Assembly: GCF_005154805.1 (NCBI RefSeq)
Contig: NZ_CP039727.1
Location: 3,407,501-3,471,500, forward strand
Reading direction: 5' to 3'
DNA length: 64,000 bases
DNA from: Bacillus sp. S3
Lineage (GTDB): Bacteria > Bacillota > Bacilli > Bacillales > Cytobacillaceae
Positions 17,624 to 25,960 of the stretch are shown here, piece by piece (the stretch's first letter is position 1; each line of letters starts with the position of its first letter). The notes beneath the pieces are model-generated. The model made no database searches. It saw nothing but the letters and a program-made list of their open reading frames with translations, and was not told where the DNA came from. The position numbers were made by a program, and so were the translations under genes.

Positions 17624-18727
17624 CTATCTTGAGATTCTATGACTCAAGATGTGGTGGCCATTTTGCAAGAATTGACTTCTGGAATTACGGATTCTCTCAA
17701 TTCTCTCTTCAGCCATGCGATCAGCTGCAACATAAGTTGGAATGCCATCACGTTTTGAAATTTCAATTACTTTTTCAATCGTGGCATAGAGTTGCTCCAC
17801 TTTTTTCATTGCCCGTTCTTGGTTGTAGCCATAAAGCTCATCCGCAACATTAATAACACCGCCGGCATTTATGACATAATCCGGAGCATACACAATCCCC
17901 ATTTCATGAATAATATCGCCGTGTCTTGTATCTTTTAATTGGTTGTTAGCAGAGCCCGCAATTACTTTTGCTTTTAATTGAGGGATTGTATCATCATTAA
18001 TGGTTGCACCTAGGGCACACGGTGCATAGATATCACATTCGACACTATAAATCTCATCCGGGTCGACTGCACGCGCACCGAACGCTTCTACTGCACGATT
18101 TACAGCTTCTTTATTAATGTCCGTTACAATCAGCTGTGCACCTTCTTCATGCAGGTATTGGCAAAGTGTATAGGCTACATTTCCAACACCTTGAATCGCA
18201 ACCACTTTTCCTTCTAGGGAGTCAGATCCAAAAGCCTCTTTCGCAGCAGCCTTCATCCCACGATATACACCGAAGGCTGTTACTGGAGAAGGATTGCCTG
18301 ATGAGCCGAATGCAGGAGAGATCCCTGTAACATAATCTGTTTCTTCGTGTATGAGATCCATATCAGCAACAGTTGTACCGACGTCCTCAGCTGTAATGTA
18401 TCGTCCATTCAAACCTTGGATGTAACGGCCAAATGCACGAAACATTTCCTCATTTTTATCTTTACGCGGGTCGCCAATGATTACGGTTTTACCGCCGCCA
18501 AGATTTAACCCTGCTGCTGCATTTTTATATGTCATCCCTTTGGCAAGTCTAAGAGCATCTTCAATGGCTGCTTCTTCTGATGCATATGTCCACATGCGGG
18601 TGCCGCCAAGTGCAGGTCCGAGTGTTGTATCATGAATAGCGATAATCGCTTTTAAACCTGATTGTTTATCTTGGCAGAATACCACTTGCTCATAATCATA
18701 TTTCTCTAAATACTTGAAGATTTCCAT
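17624..18727 (-). CDS. bcd: Leucine (branched-chain amino acid) dehydrogenase
   Basis: The 367-residue Glu/Leu/Phe/Val dehydrogenase has the substrate-binding segment [10 protein letters not shown] and the catalytic lysine motif [20 protein letters not shown] (K80-type). It also has the NAD-binding Rossmann motif [17 protein letters not shown] and the conserved APCALG and GSANNQL motifs. It oxidatively deaminates Leu, Val and Ile to 2-oxoacids, feeding the Bkd complex. ATG at 18727 follows GAGGAGGAATAAAC. It is the second gene of the operon after ptb. Confidence 0.95.
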   Translation of the reverse strand: MEIFKYLEKYDYEQVVFCQDKQSGLKAIIAIHDTTLGPALGGTRMWTYASEEAAIEDALRLAKGMTYKNAAAGLNLGGGKTVIIGDPRKDKNEEMFRAFGRYIQGLNGRYITAEDVGTTVADMDLIHEETDYVTGISPAFGSSGNPSPVTAFGVYRGMKAAAKEAFGSDSLEGKVVAIQGVGNVAYTLCQYLHEEGAQLIVTDINKEAVNRAVEAFGARAVDPDEIYSVECDIYAPCALGATINDDTIPQLKAKVIAGSANNQLKDTRHGDIIHEMGIVYAPDYVINAGGVINVADELYGYNQERAMKKVEQLYATIEKVIEISKRDGIPTYVAADRMAEERIERIRNSRSQFLQNGHHILSHRISR

Positions 18728-18754
18728 TGTTTATTCCTCCTCGAATGTAAGTAT

Positions 18755-19660
18755 CTATTTTTTAACACAGCATAACGCTAACGCAAGAGAATATAGCTTG
18801 CTTTCAGCAGAATCAGCTCTAGATGTTAACACAATTGGTGCTTTTGCCCCGGCAATAACGGCACCTACCTTTGCCTTTGCAAAATAAATTAATGATTTAT
18901 ATAATGCATTGCCTACCTCAATGGCAGGAACCAATAAAATATCGGCTTTTCCCGCCACTTCACTTGATATCCCTTTGTGTTCCGCTGCTAGTGCTGAAAC
19001 AGCATTATCTAAACCAAGTGGTCCATCGACGATACAGCCGGGAATTTGCCCTCTCTTATTCATCATTGTTAGGGCAGCAGCATCCACGGTTGCCTGCATA
19101 GCAGGATTTACTACCTCTACTGCAGCAATAGGTGCCACTTTTGGATTGTCGATTCCAACGGACTTGGCTAATGAAACAGTATTATGAATGATTTGTGCTT
19201 TTTGCATTAAATCAGGAGCAATATTCATAGCAGCGTCCGTTACAATGATAAAACGATTGTAACCGGGAATTTCAAAAAAAGCAGCATGCGATAAAACATT
19301 TCCTGTTCTAAGACCATATTCCTTATTTAAGACAGCTTTTAAAAGTATGTTCGTTTGGACGTTGCCTTTCATTAATACGTCTGCCTCTTTATTAGACACA
19401 GCCCTAACGGCTAATTCAGCGGCCGTAGCAATGGAACCTGATTCAACAATTTTTATATTATTATGGCGAAACGGTTCGTGTTTTTTCATTTCGATAAGTG
19501 AAGTAATCTTTTCTTTATTTCCGAACAAGATAAATTGAGCAAGATTTCGTCCTGCTGCGTCAAGTACAGCTTCAATGACTTCAACATCTTCTGCCGCGGC
19601 AACCGCAACTGTATGAATACCTTTCTGGGTTGCTTTATCAATCAGTGAATCCAGCAACAA
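18755..19660 (-). CDS. ptb: Phosphate butyryltransferase
   Basis: The 301-residue protein belongs to the phosphate acetyl/butyryltransferase family. Visible segments are VAAAEDVEVIEAV, DVLMKGNVQTNILLKAVLN, the phosphate-binding FIIVTDAAMNIAPDL and DGPLGLDNAVS. It exchanges CoA of butyryl-/isobutyryl-/isovaleryl-CoA for phosphate and works with Buk. The start must be TTG (19660 or 19657), since the frame has a stop just upstream; GAAAGGG lies about 11 nt before it, a wide spacing. It is the first gene of the operon, 48 bp downstream of the Sigma-54 -12 element. Confidence 0.92.
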   Translation of the reverse strand: MLLDSLIDKATQKGIHTVAVAAAEDVEVIEAVLDAAGRNLAQFILFGNKEKITSLIEMKKHEPFRHNNIKIVESGSIATAAELAVRAVSNKEADVLMKGNVQTNILLKAVLNKEYGLRTGNVLSHAAFFEIPGYNRFIIVTDAAMNIAPDLMQKAQIIHNTVSLAKSVGIDNPKVAPIAAVEVVNPAMQATVDAAALTMMNKRGQIPGCIVDGPLGLDNAVSALAAEHKGISSEVAGKADILLVPAIEVGNALYKSLIYFAKAKVGAVIAGAKAPIVLTSRADSAESKLYSLALALCCVKK

Positions 19661-19708
19661 GTTGTCATCAACCCTTTCTCCAAATTACTGCAGCTCCGAA
19701 CTAATATT

Positions 19709-19725
19709 ATGCAAGAACTGTGCCA
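19709..19725 (-). promoter_or_regulatory. Sigma-54 (SigL) promoter of the ptb-bkd operon
   Basis: TGGCAC (19720-19725) - 5 bp - TTGCAT (19709-19714) on the minus strand reproduces the -24/-12 consensus TGGCACNNNNNTTGCW exactly. The activator gene bkdR lies immediately upstream. Confidence 0.95.
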
Positions 19726-19736
19726 AACCATTCGTA

Positions 19737-19750
19737 TGTAAACGCTTTAT
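19737..19750. promoter_or_regulatory. Candidate cre (CcpA) site between the Sigma-54 promoter and the UAS
   Basis: TGTAAACGCTTTAT matches the cre consensus TGWAANCGNTNWCA at 12 of 14 positions. It lies 12 bp upstream of the -24 element, where CcpA binding could block activator looping. This is inferred from sequence only. Confidence 0.45.
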
Positions 19751-19777
19751 TTCCTGCAACGCGAGCAATGCAAGAAT

Positions 19778-19792
19778 TTTCATACTGTGAAA
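19778..19792. promoter_or_regulatory. Candidate BkdR upstream activating sequence
   Basis: TTTCA-cagta-TGAAA is a perfect 5-bp inverted repeat about 55-70 bp upstream of the -24 element, next to the bkdR stop codon. Spacing suits an enhancer site for a Sigma-54 activator. Confidence 0.45.
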
Positions 19793-19793
19793 T

Positions 19794-21875
19794 TTATTGC
19801 ATGCTGTTTTTTTCAAGATTATATTTTTCGAGTTTATAATATAAATTTCTCACAGACAGACCTAAGGTTTTTGCAGTCAATGTTTTATTACCATTTAATC
19901 GCAATAGTGTTTGCTGTATGATTTTAGCTTCGTAATCTTCCAACATTTCGGATAAGGATTGGTCTAATCCAAGGGATTCACTTGATTTTGTTATAAAATT
20001 CTCATTACCGCTCTTCTTATTTTTTAAAACTGGCAAATGATGAGCATCAATAAGTGTTTCATAATAATTCATAAAGATAATGGCCCTGCCCAGTATATTT
20101 TCTAATTCTCGAACGTTCCCAGGCCAATCATACCCCATTAATTGATGTAAAGCCTTCTTTGTCACACCTTCAACATTTCTTCCATAATCACGGTTTATTT
20201 TTTGAATCAGTCTCTCACATAAAACTGGAATTTCTTCTATTCGGTTTCGAAGCGGCGGAATTTGAATGGGCATACGATTTAAACGATAGTATAAGTCTTC
20301 CCTAAAGGATCCTTTGGCAATACCTTTTTCTAAATTTACATTGGTGGCAGCAATCACCCTGACATTGATTGTGACGGGCTTTGTACCGCCTACTCGGATG
20401 ATTTCATTTTCCTGCAGCACCCTAAGCAGCTTTGCCTGGGTATTTGCGGAAAGCTCACCAATTTCATCAAGAAAAATACTGCCGTTATTTGCTTCTTCAA
20501 AAAGACCTCGCTTGCCTCCACGGATGGCACCTGAAAAGGCTCCCTCCTCATAACCAAATAATTCACTTTCTAATAGAGATTCGGATAGAGCTGCACAATT
20601 GACGCGGACAAATTTGTTATATTTTCGATCACTGGCATTATGTATCGCATGGGCAAATAACTCTTTACCTGTTCCGGATTCTCCACGGAGAAGGACAGTT
20701 GCAGGTGTCTTTGCTCCTAATCTTGCCTGCTCAATCGCAAGCATCATTTCATCAGATTGCGCGATAATATCCTCAAAGGTGTATTTAGCTTCTAGTGTGC
20801 GGATAATCTGCCTCGCGCGGCTTAATTCCCTGCTAAGCGATTTCATTTCTGACATGTCATGAATAACACCAACACTGCCCTTTAATTTCCCTTTGACGAT
20901 GATTGGTGCGACATTCACAATGACTTCCTTTTTATTTGGACCCAATTTCATCGGTACACCGCGAACAGCACGTCTCGTTTGAAGGACTTTCATATGCATA
21001 CTTTCCCCTTCTCCTTCAGAAATATCTGCTGTTGCGGGCTTCCCGATTACCTGCTCTTGCGTAAGACCCGTAATTCGGGTATAGGCAGGATTAATAAGGA
21101 TTCCCCGTCCATTCTCATCGACAACGGAAATGGCATCATCACTAGAATGGATGATTGCTTGCAGCATCGTTTGGATTTCCTTTAAATCAGTGATTTCCTC
21201 CGCAAGATTCACAACCTCCGTTATATCCTTAAAGACCGCAAATGCACCAATCAATGTCCCATTTTCTTCAATAATTGGAATTCGGGTTGTAATAATTTTT
21301 CGCTCATTACTTAATACCATTTCTTGATTTGACTCTGTTCTTCTTGTTTCAAGAATGATTGGGAGCCTGCTGGTTGGAATGACTTTTAGGACCGGTTTCC
21401 CAATGGCCTGGGCCCTTGTTACCCCCATTATTTCTTCTGCGCGTTTGTTAAACAAAATCACCTTTCCATTACGATCAATCACCACCATCCCATCATTGGC
21501 CGCATTAAAAATTAACTCCTGCTGATAGGATTCATGCTGGTGCTTAGCAACAAGTTCTTCTTTTTCCTCCATTAATTTGGCAACTAGGAAAGCAACACTC
21601 CCAGGAATCAAAACTGTTTTTTTATTTTTAGCCTCTCGCAATTCTTGAAAAACAGTGTCATTCCCTGTTACCTCAATTATAATATCGATGTGATCAGTTA
21701 GAAAGGACTGCCAGCTTGTTCCGGTTTTAATCCCCTCTTGTTTAGCTAATAAAATACCTGGTGCATCCACATTCCGATCAATGACTACTATGACCTTTAA
21801 GACTTCTGATTCTTTTAAGATCTTTAAGATTGCCGTCCCGCCCTTCCCAGCGCCAACAATCATAATATTTTGCAT
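19794..21875 (-). CDS. bkdR: Sigma-54-dependent transcriptional activator BkdR
   Basis: The 693-residue protein opens with a Rossmann-like domain ([19 protein letters not shown], about 4-22). Two PAS domains follow (about 125-215 and 235-345; [20 protein letters not shown] and [18 protein letters not shown]). The AAA+ domain has Walker A GESGTGKE, a GAFSGA loop and Walker [12 protein letters not shown], and the C-terminus is a Fis-type helix-turn-helix ([20 protein letters not shown]). The loop reads GAFSGA rather than the common GAFTGA that contacts Sigma-54. It is the expected activator of the ptb-bkd operon. ATG at 21875 follows AAAGGGG. Confidence 0.93.
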   Translation of the reverse strand: MQNIMIVGAGKGGTAILKILKESEVLKVIVVIDRNVDAPGILLAKQEGIKTGTSWQSFLTDHIDIIIEVTGNDTVFQELREAKNKKTVLIPGSVAFLVAKLMEEKEELVAKHQHESYQQELIFNAANDGMVVIDRNGKVILFNKRAEEIMGVTRAQAIGKPVLKVIPTSRLPIILETRRTESNQEMVLSNERKIITTRIPIIEENGTLIGAFAVFKDITEVVNLAEEITDLKEIQTMLQAIIHSSDDAISVVDENGRGILINPAYTRITGLTQEQVIGKPATADISEGEGESMHMKVLQTRRAVRGVPMKLGPNKKEVIVNVAPIIVKGKLKGSVGVIHDMSEMKSLSRELSRARQIIRTLEAKYTFEDIIAQSDEMMLAIEQARLGAKTPATVLLRGESGTGKELFAHAIHNASDRKYNKFVRVNCAALSESLLESELFGYEEGAFSGAIRGGKRGLFEEANNGSIFLDEIGELSANTQAKLLRVLQENEIIRVGGTKPVTINVRVIAATNVNLEKGIAKGSFREDLYYRLNRMPIQIPPLRNRIEEIPVLCERLIQKINRDYGRNVEGVTKKALHQLMGYDWPGNVRELENILGRAIIFMNYYETLIDAHHLPVLKNKKSGNENFITKSSESLGLDQSLSEMLEDYEAKIIQQTLLRLNGNKTLTAKTLGLSVRNLYYKLEKYNLEKNSMQ

Positions 21876-21973
21876 CTTTTCTACCCCTTTGCACGAAAAG
21901 AAATTTTTTTCACTCTAATCCAGAAAAAAACATGCAATATTCTTCATTGTTATTTTATCTCTAAAAACACTCC

Positions 21974-22001
21974 TTGACAATTTTCAACTATGTAATAATA
22001 T
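21974..22001 (+). promoter_or_regulatory. SigA-type promoter of yqzF
   Basis: TTGACA (21974-21979) and TAATAT (21996-22001) are 16 bp apart, about 60 bp before the start codon and divergent from bkdR. Confidence 0.6.
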
Positions 22002-22062
22002 TTTCATTAGATATAATTAAATAGAGATACTTTGAAAAAATGCAATGTGGAAGGATTTATTT

Positions 22063-22296
22063 ATGATACGTATTATTGCCCTTATCATATTAGTGATTCC
22101 AGGCGCGTTAGCAGCTTTTGGAATTAAATTAATGCGAGATATGACTTTTGGGATTCTCCAAGCCCCATTCCCAAATCTTTTGCTGCAATTTCTGGTTGGT
22201 TTAATCCTTTTTATCGGTGGACTTGGGTTTGTAGCAGGTTTTATTTTTCGGCGCGATCGGAAAAGAAATAAAGTCCAACAGAGATTTAAAAAATAA
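22063..22296 (+). CDS. yqzF: DUF2627 family membrane protein (YqzF)
   Basis: The 77-residue protein has two hydrophobic helices (IIALIILVIPGALAAFGI and LLLQFLVGLILFIGGLGFVA) joined by a short loop with KLMRDMTFGI, and a basic C-terminus (RRDRKRNKVQQRFKK). This is the DUF2627 pattern seen in B. subtilis YqzF, which is also next to bkdR. ATG at 22063 is chosen over 22045 because GGAAGGA precedes it with proper spacing. Function is unknown. It is transcribed alone, and its 3' end runs into a repeat element that probably terminates it. Confidence 0.85.
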   Translation: MIRIIALIILVIPGALAAFGIKLMRDMTFGILQAPFPNLLLQFLVGLILFIGGLGFVAGFIFRRDRKRNKVQQRFKK

Positions 22297-22297
22297 A

Positions 22298-22466
22298 GGC
22301 TGTGTTAAAGCATCATTGTTGATTGGAGTGGAAGGCGCGAGACTCCTGCGGGAGCAGCGGGACAGGTGAGACCCCACAGGCGCTTTAGCGCCGAGGAGGC
22401 TCACCACCCGCCCCGCGGAAAGCGAAGCGCCTGGAACGAAAATCAACATTCATATTTAACACAGCC
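22298..22466. repeat. MITE-like intergenic repeat with 12-bp terminal inverted repeats
   Basis: A 169-bp GC-rich element is bounded by GGCTGTGTTAAA and TTTAACACAGCC (perfect 12-bp inverted ends), with an inner pair GTTGATT/AATCAAC. The core starts GGAGTGGAAGGCGCGAGACT and includes GCGGGAGCAGCGGGACAG. This motif recurs as a non-coding repeat in many Bacillus genomes. It starts 1 bp after the yqzF stop. No ORF or transposase is present. Confidence 0.75.
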
Positions 22467-22472
22467 AAAATA

Positions 22473-22497
22473 AAAAGAGGCCATTATGGTCTCTTTT
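22473..22497 (-). terminator. Terminator of the glycerophosphodiesterase gene
   Basis: AAAAGAGACC pairs with GGCCTCTTTT (one G-U) around ATAAT and is followed by TTA-rich sequence on the minus strand. The stem overlaps the stop codon. Confidence 0.75.
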
Positions 22498-23212
22498 CAT
22501 ATTGTTTCCTTATTCGCTTCGCCTTAATGGGATCGTCAGTAATAATAGCCGTGCAATTAATGTTAAATAGCCGGTGCATATCCGTGTCCTTATTAACAGT
22601 ATATGGGCGGACAGCAATCCCATTTTCCATCGTATTGATAAAAATATTATCTGACATGGCCGAATGTTTAGGATGAATCCCCTTTGCCCTTATGGACTGA
22701 GCGTAAATCCACGGCATATAAATCCCTTCAATAAAAAGGGGGGCCGTTTCAATTTCAGGTGCAATCCTATAACAATATACGATACTATAGTGATTAAAAG
22801 AGGAAATAATAATCCTGTCAGATAAACCGTATTTGCGGATAAGCTCAATAACCTTTTCTTCCATGCCTTCATAAGGAATCAGACCGTTTTTTAATTCAAT
22901 ATTACACATAATTTTATTTGATTTCATCCATTCAAACACTTCAATTAAAGATGGAATCGGCTCCTTTTTAACACCCTTTTTATTTGCGTTTAGTTTTCGA
23001 ATTTCTTTAAATGAAAAATCTTTAACAAACCCAGTTCCGCTTGAGGTACGATCAACTTTTTCATCATGGATTACGACGATTTCACCATCTTTAGTCAATT
23101 GAACATCAAGCTCTAATCCATCTGCACCTGCTTTTTCTGCTTCTAAAAAAGCACTCATTGTATTTTCAGCAAATAAAGCCGAGTACCCTCGGTGTGCAAA
23201 AATCTGTGTCAT
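22484..23212 (-). CDS. yqiK: Glycerophosphodiester phosphodiesterase (YqiK-like)
   Basis: The 242-residue GDPD-family protein has the catalytic motif FAHRGYSALFAENTMSAF at the N-terminus and the metal-binding GADGLELDVQLTKDGEIVV with IHD, a TIM-barrel diagnostic set. It hydrolyses glycerophosphodiesters to glycerol-3-phosphate and an alcohol. No signal peptide is seen, so it is cytoplasmic. The ATG at 23212 is chosen because the family begins at this point (MTQIFAHRG); the frame is open 20 codons further upstream. It is divergent from the small YycC-like gene. Confidence 0.88.
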   Translation of the reverse strand: MTQIFAHRGYSALFAENTMSAFLEAEKAGADGLELDVQLTKDGEIVVIHDEKVDRTSSGTGFVKDFSFKEIRKLNANKKGVKKEPIPSLIEVFEWMKSNKIMCNIELKNGLIPYEGMEEKVIELIRKYGLSDRIIISSFNHYSIVYCYRIAPEIETAPLFIEGIYMPWIYAQSIRAKGIHPKHSAMSDNIFINTMENGIAVRPYTVNKDTDMHRLFNINCTAIITDDPIKAKRIRKQYEKRP

Positions 23213-23250
23213 CCTTTCACTTCCCAACTTTAAAAATGGAGGAATTACAT

Positions 23251-23388
23251 ATGAAACCCTTACAACTATCACCTGAGACAGCCCTTAAATTAGCAGAGAA
23301 ATTAAATGTACCGATAGAACAGCTTATGCATATGCCACAACATATTCTCATTCAAAAGATGATGGAATTGGAGAAGAAAAAAGAATAG
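23251..23388 (+). CDS. YycC-like small protein
   Basis: A 45-residue frame starts with ATG at 23251, 7 nt after GGAGGAA. The peptide MKPLQLSPETALKLAEKLNV continues with a PIEQLMHMPQHI segment and a charged tail. This fits the YycC-like family of short conserved Bacillus proteins of unknown function. It has no membrane segment. It is followed after 20 bp by a strong terminator, so it is an independent gene between yqiK and spo0A. Confidence 0.8.
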   Translation: MKPLQLSPETALKLAEKLNVPIEQLMHMPQHILIQKMMELEKKKE

Positions 23389-23408
23389 TTTAACGTAAAT
23401 AAACAGAA

Positions 23409-23440
23409 AGAGCCTTCAATAAAAATGAAGGCTCTTTTTT
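23409..23440 (+). terminator. Terminator between the YycC-like gene and spo0A
   Basis: AGAGCCTTCA pairs with TGAAGGCTCT, followed by eight T on the plus strand. It lies 9 bp past the spo0A stop and may work in both directions. Confidence 0.85.
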
Positions 23441-23452
23441 TTATTGTTCTTT

Positions 23453-24244
23453 TCAAGAAGCCTTATGCTCAAGGCGTAATTTATCAGCGACCATGGCAAT
23501 AAACTCGGAATTTGTTGGCTTCGCCTTTGACATACTTACTGTATAGCCAAATAAGGAGGAAATGGAGTCAATATTGCCGCGGCTCCATGCCACTTCAATA
23601 GCATGACGAATGGCACGCTCAACACGGCTTGCGGTCGTGTTATATTTTTTAGCGATATCTGGATATAATACTTTTGTGATCGAACCTAAAAGCTCTATAT
23701 CGTTATAGACCATTGAAATAGCTTCACGTAAATATAAATAGCCTTTAATATGTGCCGGAACCCCAATTTCATGAATGATGCTTGTAATGCTGGCATCTAA
23801 ATTTTTGGGTTTTTGTTCTGATTGGGAACGGTAACTTGTTGTCGGAGCCTTACGAGTAAATGAATTGGTATTCCCGCTCACTTGTCTAATATGGCTGCCA
23901 AGGTTCTCCATATCAAATGGTTTTAGGATAAAATAAGAAGCACCAAGTTCAACGGCCTTTTTTGTTACATCTTCTTGCCCAAAAGCCGTAAGCATAATGA
24001 CATTTGGCAGTGAGCCCTTTTTTAATTCGCGTAATCGCTCGAGAACTGCCAATCCGTCAAGATGCGGCATAATAATATCTAATACAAGTACATCTGGGTC
24101 AGTTGAAGCTAACATATCCAAGCACTCTTGACCATTATGAGCAATACCAACAACTTCCATATCATCTTGGGACGAAATATAGTCCTCTAATAATCCAACT
24201 AGCTCTCTATTATCATCCACAACACAAACCTTTATCTTCTTCAA
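23453..24244 (-). CDS. spo0A: Sporulation master response regulator Spo0A
   Basis: The 263-residue protein has a receiver domain ([12 protein letters not shown], phospho-acceptor Asp in [14 protein letters not shown], Lys in YFILKPFD) and the Spo0A effector domain. The latter holds [14 protein letters not shown] with [15 protein letters not shown], the DNA-recognition and C-terminal helices. Phospho-Spo0A from the phosphorelay drives sporulation entry. An ATG at 24265 is in frame but lies upstream of the GAGGAGG. The TTG at 24244, 8 nt after AGGAGG, gives the standard length and is taken as start. The upstream region carries a SigH-type promoter and Spo0A boxes. Confidence 0.97.
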   Translation of the reverse strand: MKKIKVCVVDDNRELVGLLEDYISSQDDMEVVGIAHNGQECLDMLASTDPDVLVLDIIMPHLDGLAVLERLRELKKGSLPNVIMLTAFGQEDVTKKAVELGASYFILKPFDMENLGSHIRQVSGNTNSFTRKAPTTSYRSQSEQKPKNLDASITSIIHEIGVPAHIKGYLYLREAISMVYNDIELLGSITKVLYPDIAKKYNTTASRVERAIRHAIEVAWSRGNIDSISSLFGYTVSMSKAKPTNSEFIAMVADKLRLEHKAS

Positions 24245-24329
24245 TTCCGGTTCCTCCTCATTCAAATCAGATCTCTATTTCATTTTTATCCTTAATCTTT
24301 TCTCATGTCTTAATTCTATTCTAAATAAG

Positions 24330-24358
24330 AAATTCGACAATGCAACAAAAAATCCTCT
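24330..24358 (-). promoter_or_regulatory. SigH-type promoter of spo0A with overlapping Spo0A box
   Basis: AGAGGATTT (24350-24358) resembles the SigH -35 and GTCGAATTT (24330-24338) the GAAT-type -10. A Spo0A box TTGTCGAA (24333-24340) overlaps the -10. Layout mirrors the sporulation promoter of B. subtilis spo0A. Confidence 0.7.
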
Positions 24359-24420
24359 CATTTTTTTAATATTTCTTAAATTATTGATAAAATCTTATCT
24401 TTTCTTTATTTTCCTTCCAT

Positions 24421-24469
24421 TTTCGACTAAATTTGCAATATATCCAAAATTTTACTGTATTCTGTCGAA
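24421..24469. promoter_or_regulatory. Upstream pair of Spo0A boxes
   Basis: A TTAGTCGAAA on the minus strand (24421-24430) and a TGTCGAA on the plus strand (24463-24469) match the Spo0A box TTTGTCRAA with zero or one mismatch, upstream of the SigH promoter. Confidence 0.5.
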
Positions 24470-24486
24470 AAATATCAAAAAAAGAG

Positions 24487-24518
24487 AAGCAAAATAGGTG
24501 ATTTATCCTATTTTGCTT
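24487..24518 (-). terminator. Terminator of spoIVB
   Basis: AAGCAAAATAGG pairs perfectly with CCTATTTTGCTT (12 bp, 8-nt loop), followed on the minus strand by CTCTTTTTTT. Confidence 0.85.
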
Positions 24519-24542
24519 TTAATTGTGCCCTGATCTTCAAAT

Positions 24543-25838
24543 TTAACTGGCTTTATTTTTTGGTGTTTCGTATATATTAATTCCAGCTTCATTTAGCATC
24601 CACTCGATGTGCACCCCATATCCTGAAGTGGGATCATTGACAAAGACATGTGTTACGGCACCAATCAGCTTCCCATCTTGTATAATCGGACTGCCGCTCA
24701 TACCTTGAACAATTCCTCCTGTTTTTTCGAGGAGCTTGGGATCAGTTACCTTAATAACCATCCCTTTTGTTGCTGGAAACTTTTGCGGAATTGTGCTGAC
24801 AATTTCAATCGTAAATTCTTCTACTTTGTCATTATTTACTACTGTTAAAATTTTTGCCGGTCCCTCTTTTACTTGATGTGATAACGCAATTGGGAGCGGT
24901 TTGTCTAAGACTCCATTTTTTAAATCTTTATTCAATTCTCCAAAGATTCCAAATGGGCTATTTTTTTGAATATTTCCAACCACTTCACGATCAGTCGAAA
25001 AACGGGCGAGCTTTTCGCCAGGATCTCCATTACTTCCTTTTTCTATTGAGGTAACCGTCGAACGGACAATTTGACCGTCTTCAACCACAATTGGCTGCTT
25101 TGTATCCATATCTGATATGACATGTCCCAGGGCACCATATTTTTTAGATTGTGGATGAACAAAGGTCATTGTTCCGATACCGGCAGCAGAATCTCTGATA
25201 TATAGACCAAGCTTGTACGTGTTTTCCCCTTTATCTTTTAACGGGGTGAGTTTTGTAGTAAATTTGCCGCTTTCACGACTAATTACCATATCAAGTGCTT
25301 TACCATCTAGTCCTGCTGTTTGCACAAATGGAGCAACGTCAGTCATCTTTTCAACTTTGCTGCCATTAATTTCTGTAATGATATCTCCGATTTTTATTCC
25401 TGCAATTTCACCGGGAGACTTTTTCCCATTTTCCGTGTTGATTTGATGGTGACCAACAACCAATACGCCTACAGTATTTAATTTTACACCAATTGATTGA
25501 CCACCGGGGAGTACTCTGAAATCGTTTAAGACATGAACATCGACCTTTTTAATGGGGATACCTGCATATTCCAAAAGCATTTCATTTTTGCCTTTTTCAG
25601 TTGCTTTTACGGATACCGAATGAGCTTCCTGGTCAAGGGTGATATTCGATTTGTGAGAATTAACTTTTAGGGCGGCTGATACCGGAGCAGCCTTTTGGAA
25701 AGTATAATCTTGTCCTTCAAAAACCGTTATTGTCTTTGGTATTGCAAGGTATTGCTGTAGAGGCTGAAAGAAAATAAGACTAATTAATGAAACAAGGAGA
25801 ATTCCACCAATGATTTTTCTAATTATTTCTAACTTCAA
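24543..25838 (-). CDS. spoIVB: SpoIVB serine peptidase (sigma-K checkpoint)
   Basis: The ~431-residue protein has an N-terminal membrane segment ([16 protein letters not shown]), a PDZ domain around [20 protein letters not shown], and an S55 peptidase domain. That domain has the His region in [10 protein letters not shown] and the nucleophile Ser in [19 protein letters not shown]. Secreted from the forespore, SpoIVB cleaves SpoIVFA to activate pro-sigma-K processing. The GTG at 25847 sits directly on GGAGA, so TTG at 25838 is preferred; the start stays uncertain by three codons. It lies between recN and spo0A as in B. subtilis. Confidence 0.95.
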   Translation of the reverse strand: MKLEIIRKIIGGILLVSLISLIFFQPLQQYLAIPKTITVFEGQDYTFQKAAPVSAALKVNSHKSNITLDQEAHSVSVKATEKGKNEMLLEYAGIPIKKVDVHVLNDFRVLPGGQSIGVKLNTVGVLVVGHHQINTENGKKSPGEIAGIKIGDIITEINGSKVEKMTDVAPFVQTAGLDGKALDMVISRESGKFTTKLTPLKDKGENTYKLGLYIRDSAAGIGTMTFVHPQSKKYGALGHVISDMDTKQPIVVEDGQIVRSTVTSIEKGSNGDPGEKLARFSTDREVVGNIQKNSPFGIFGELNKDLKNGVLDKPLPIALSHQVKEGPAKILTVVNNDKVEEFTIEIVSTIPQKFPATKGMVIKVTDPKLLEKTGGIVQGMSGSPIIQDGKLIGAVTHVFVNDPTSGYGVHIEWMLNEAGINIYETPKNKAS

Positions 25839-25933
25839 ATTTTTCACTCTCCTCGCTTCTTTTCACTACAATAAAATGGCTACATCTATAATTTTGCCTC
25901 CTTGACAATCATTTATAACTGGTATAAACATAA

Positions 25934-25960
25934 AAAAGCTGCCCAAATTGGGAAGCTTTT
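25934..25960 (-). terminator. Terminator of recN
   Basis: On the minus strand AAAAGCT-CCCA pairs with TGGG-AGCTTTT with one internal mismatch, followed by a T-run. It starts at the recN stop codon. Confidence 0.8.

Noticed and set aside
19660..19690. Short leader peptide (ATG ACA ACT TGT TGC TGG ATT CAC TGA) before ptb
   Set aside because: It overlaps the ptb start in another frame; the ribosome-binding site is too close to this ATG, and there is no hint of a regulatory role.
24266..24542. Extra gene between spo0A and spoIVB
   Set aside because: The 298-bp interval is AT-rich and holds the spo0A promoter, Spo0A boxes and the spoIVB terminator; no frame with a ribosome-binding site was found.
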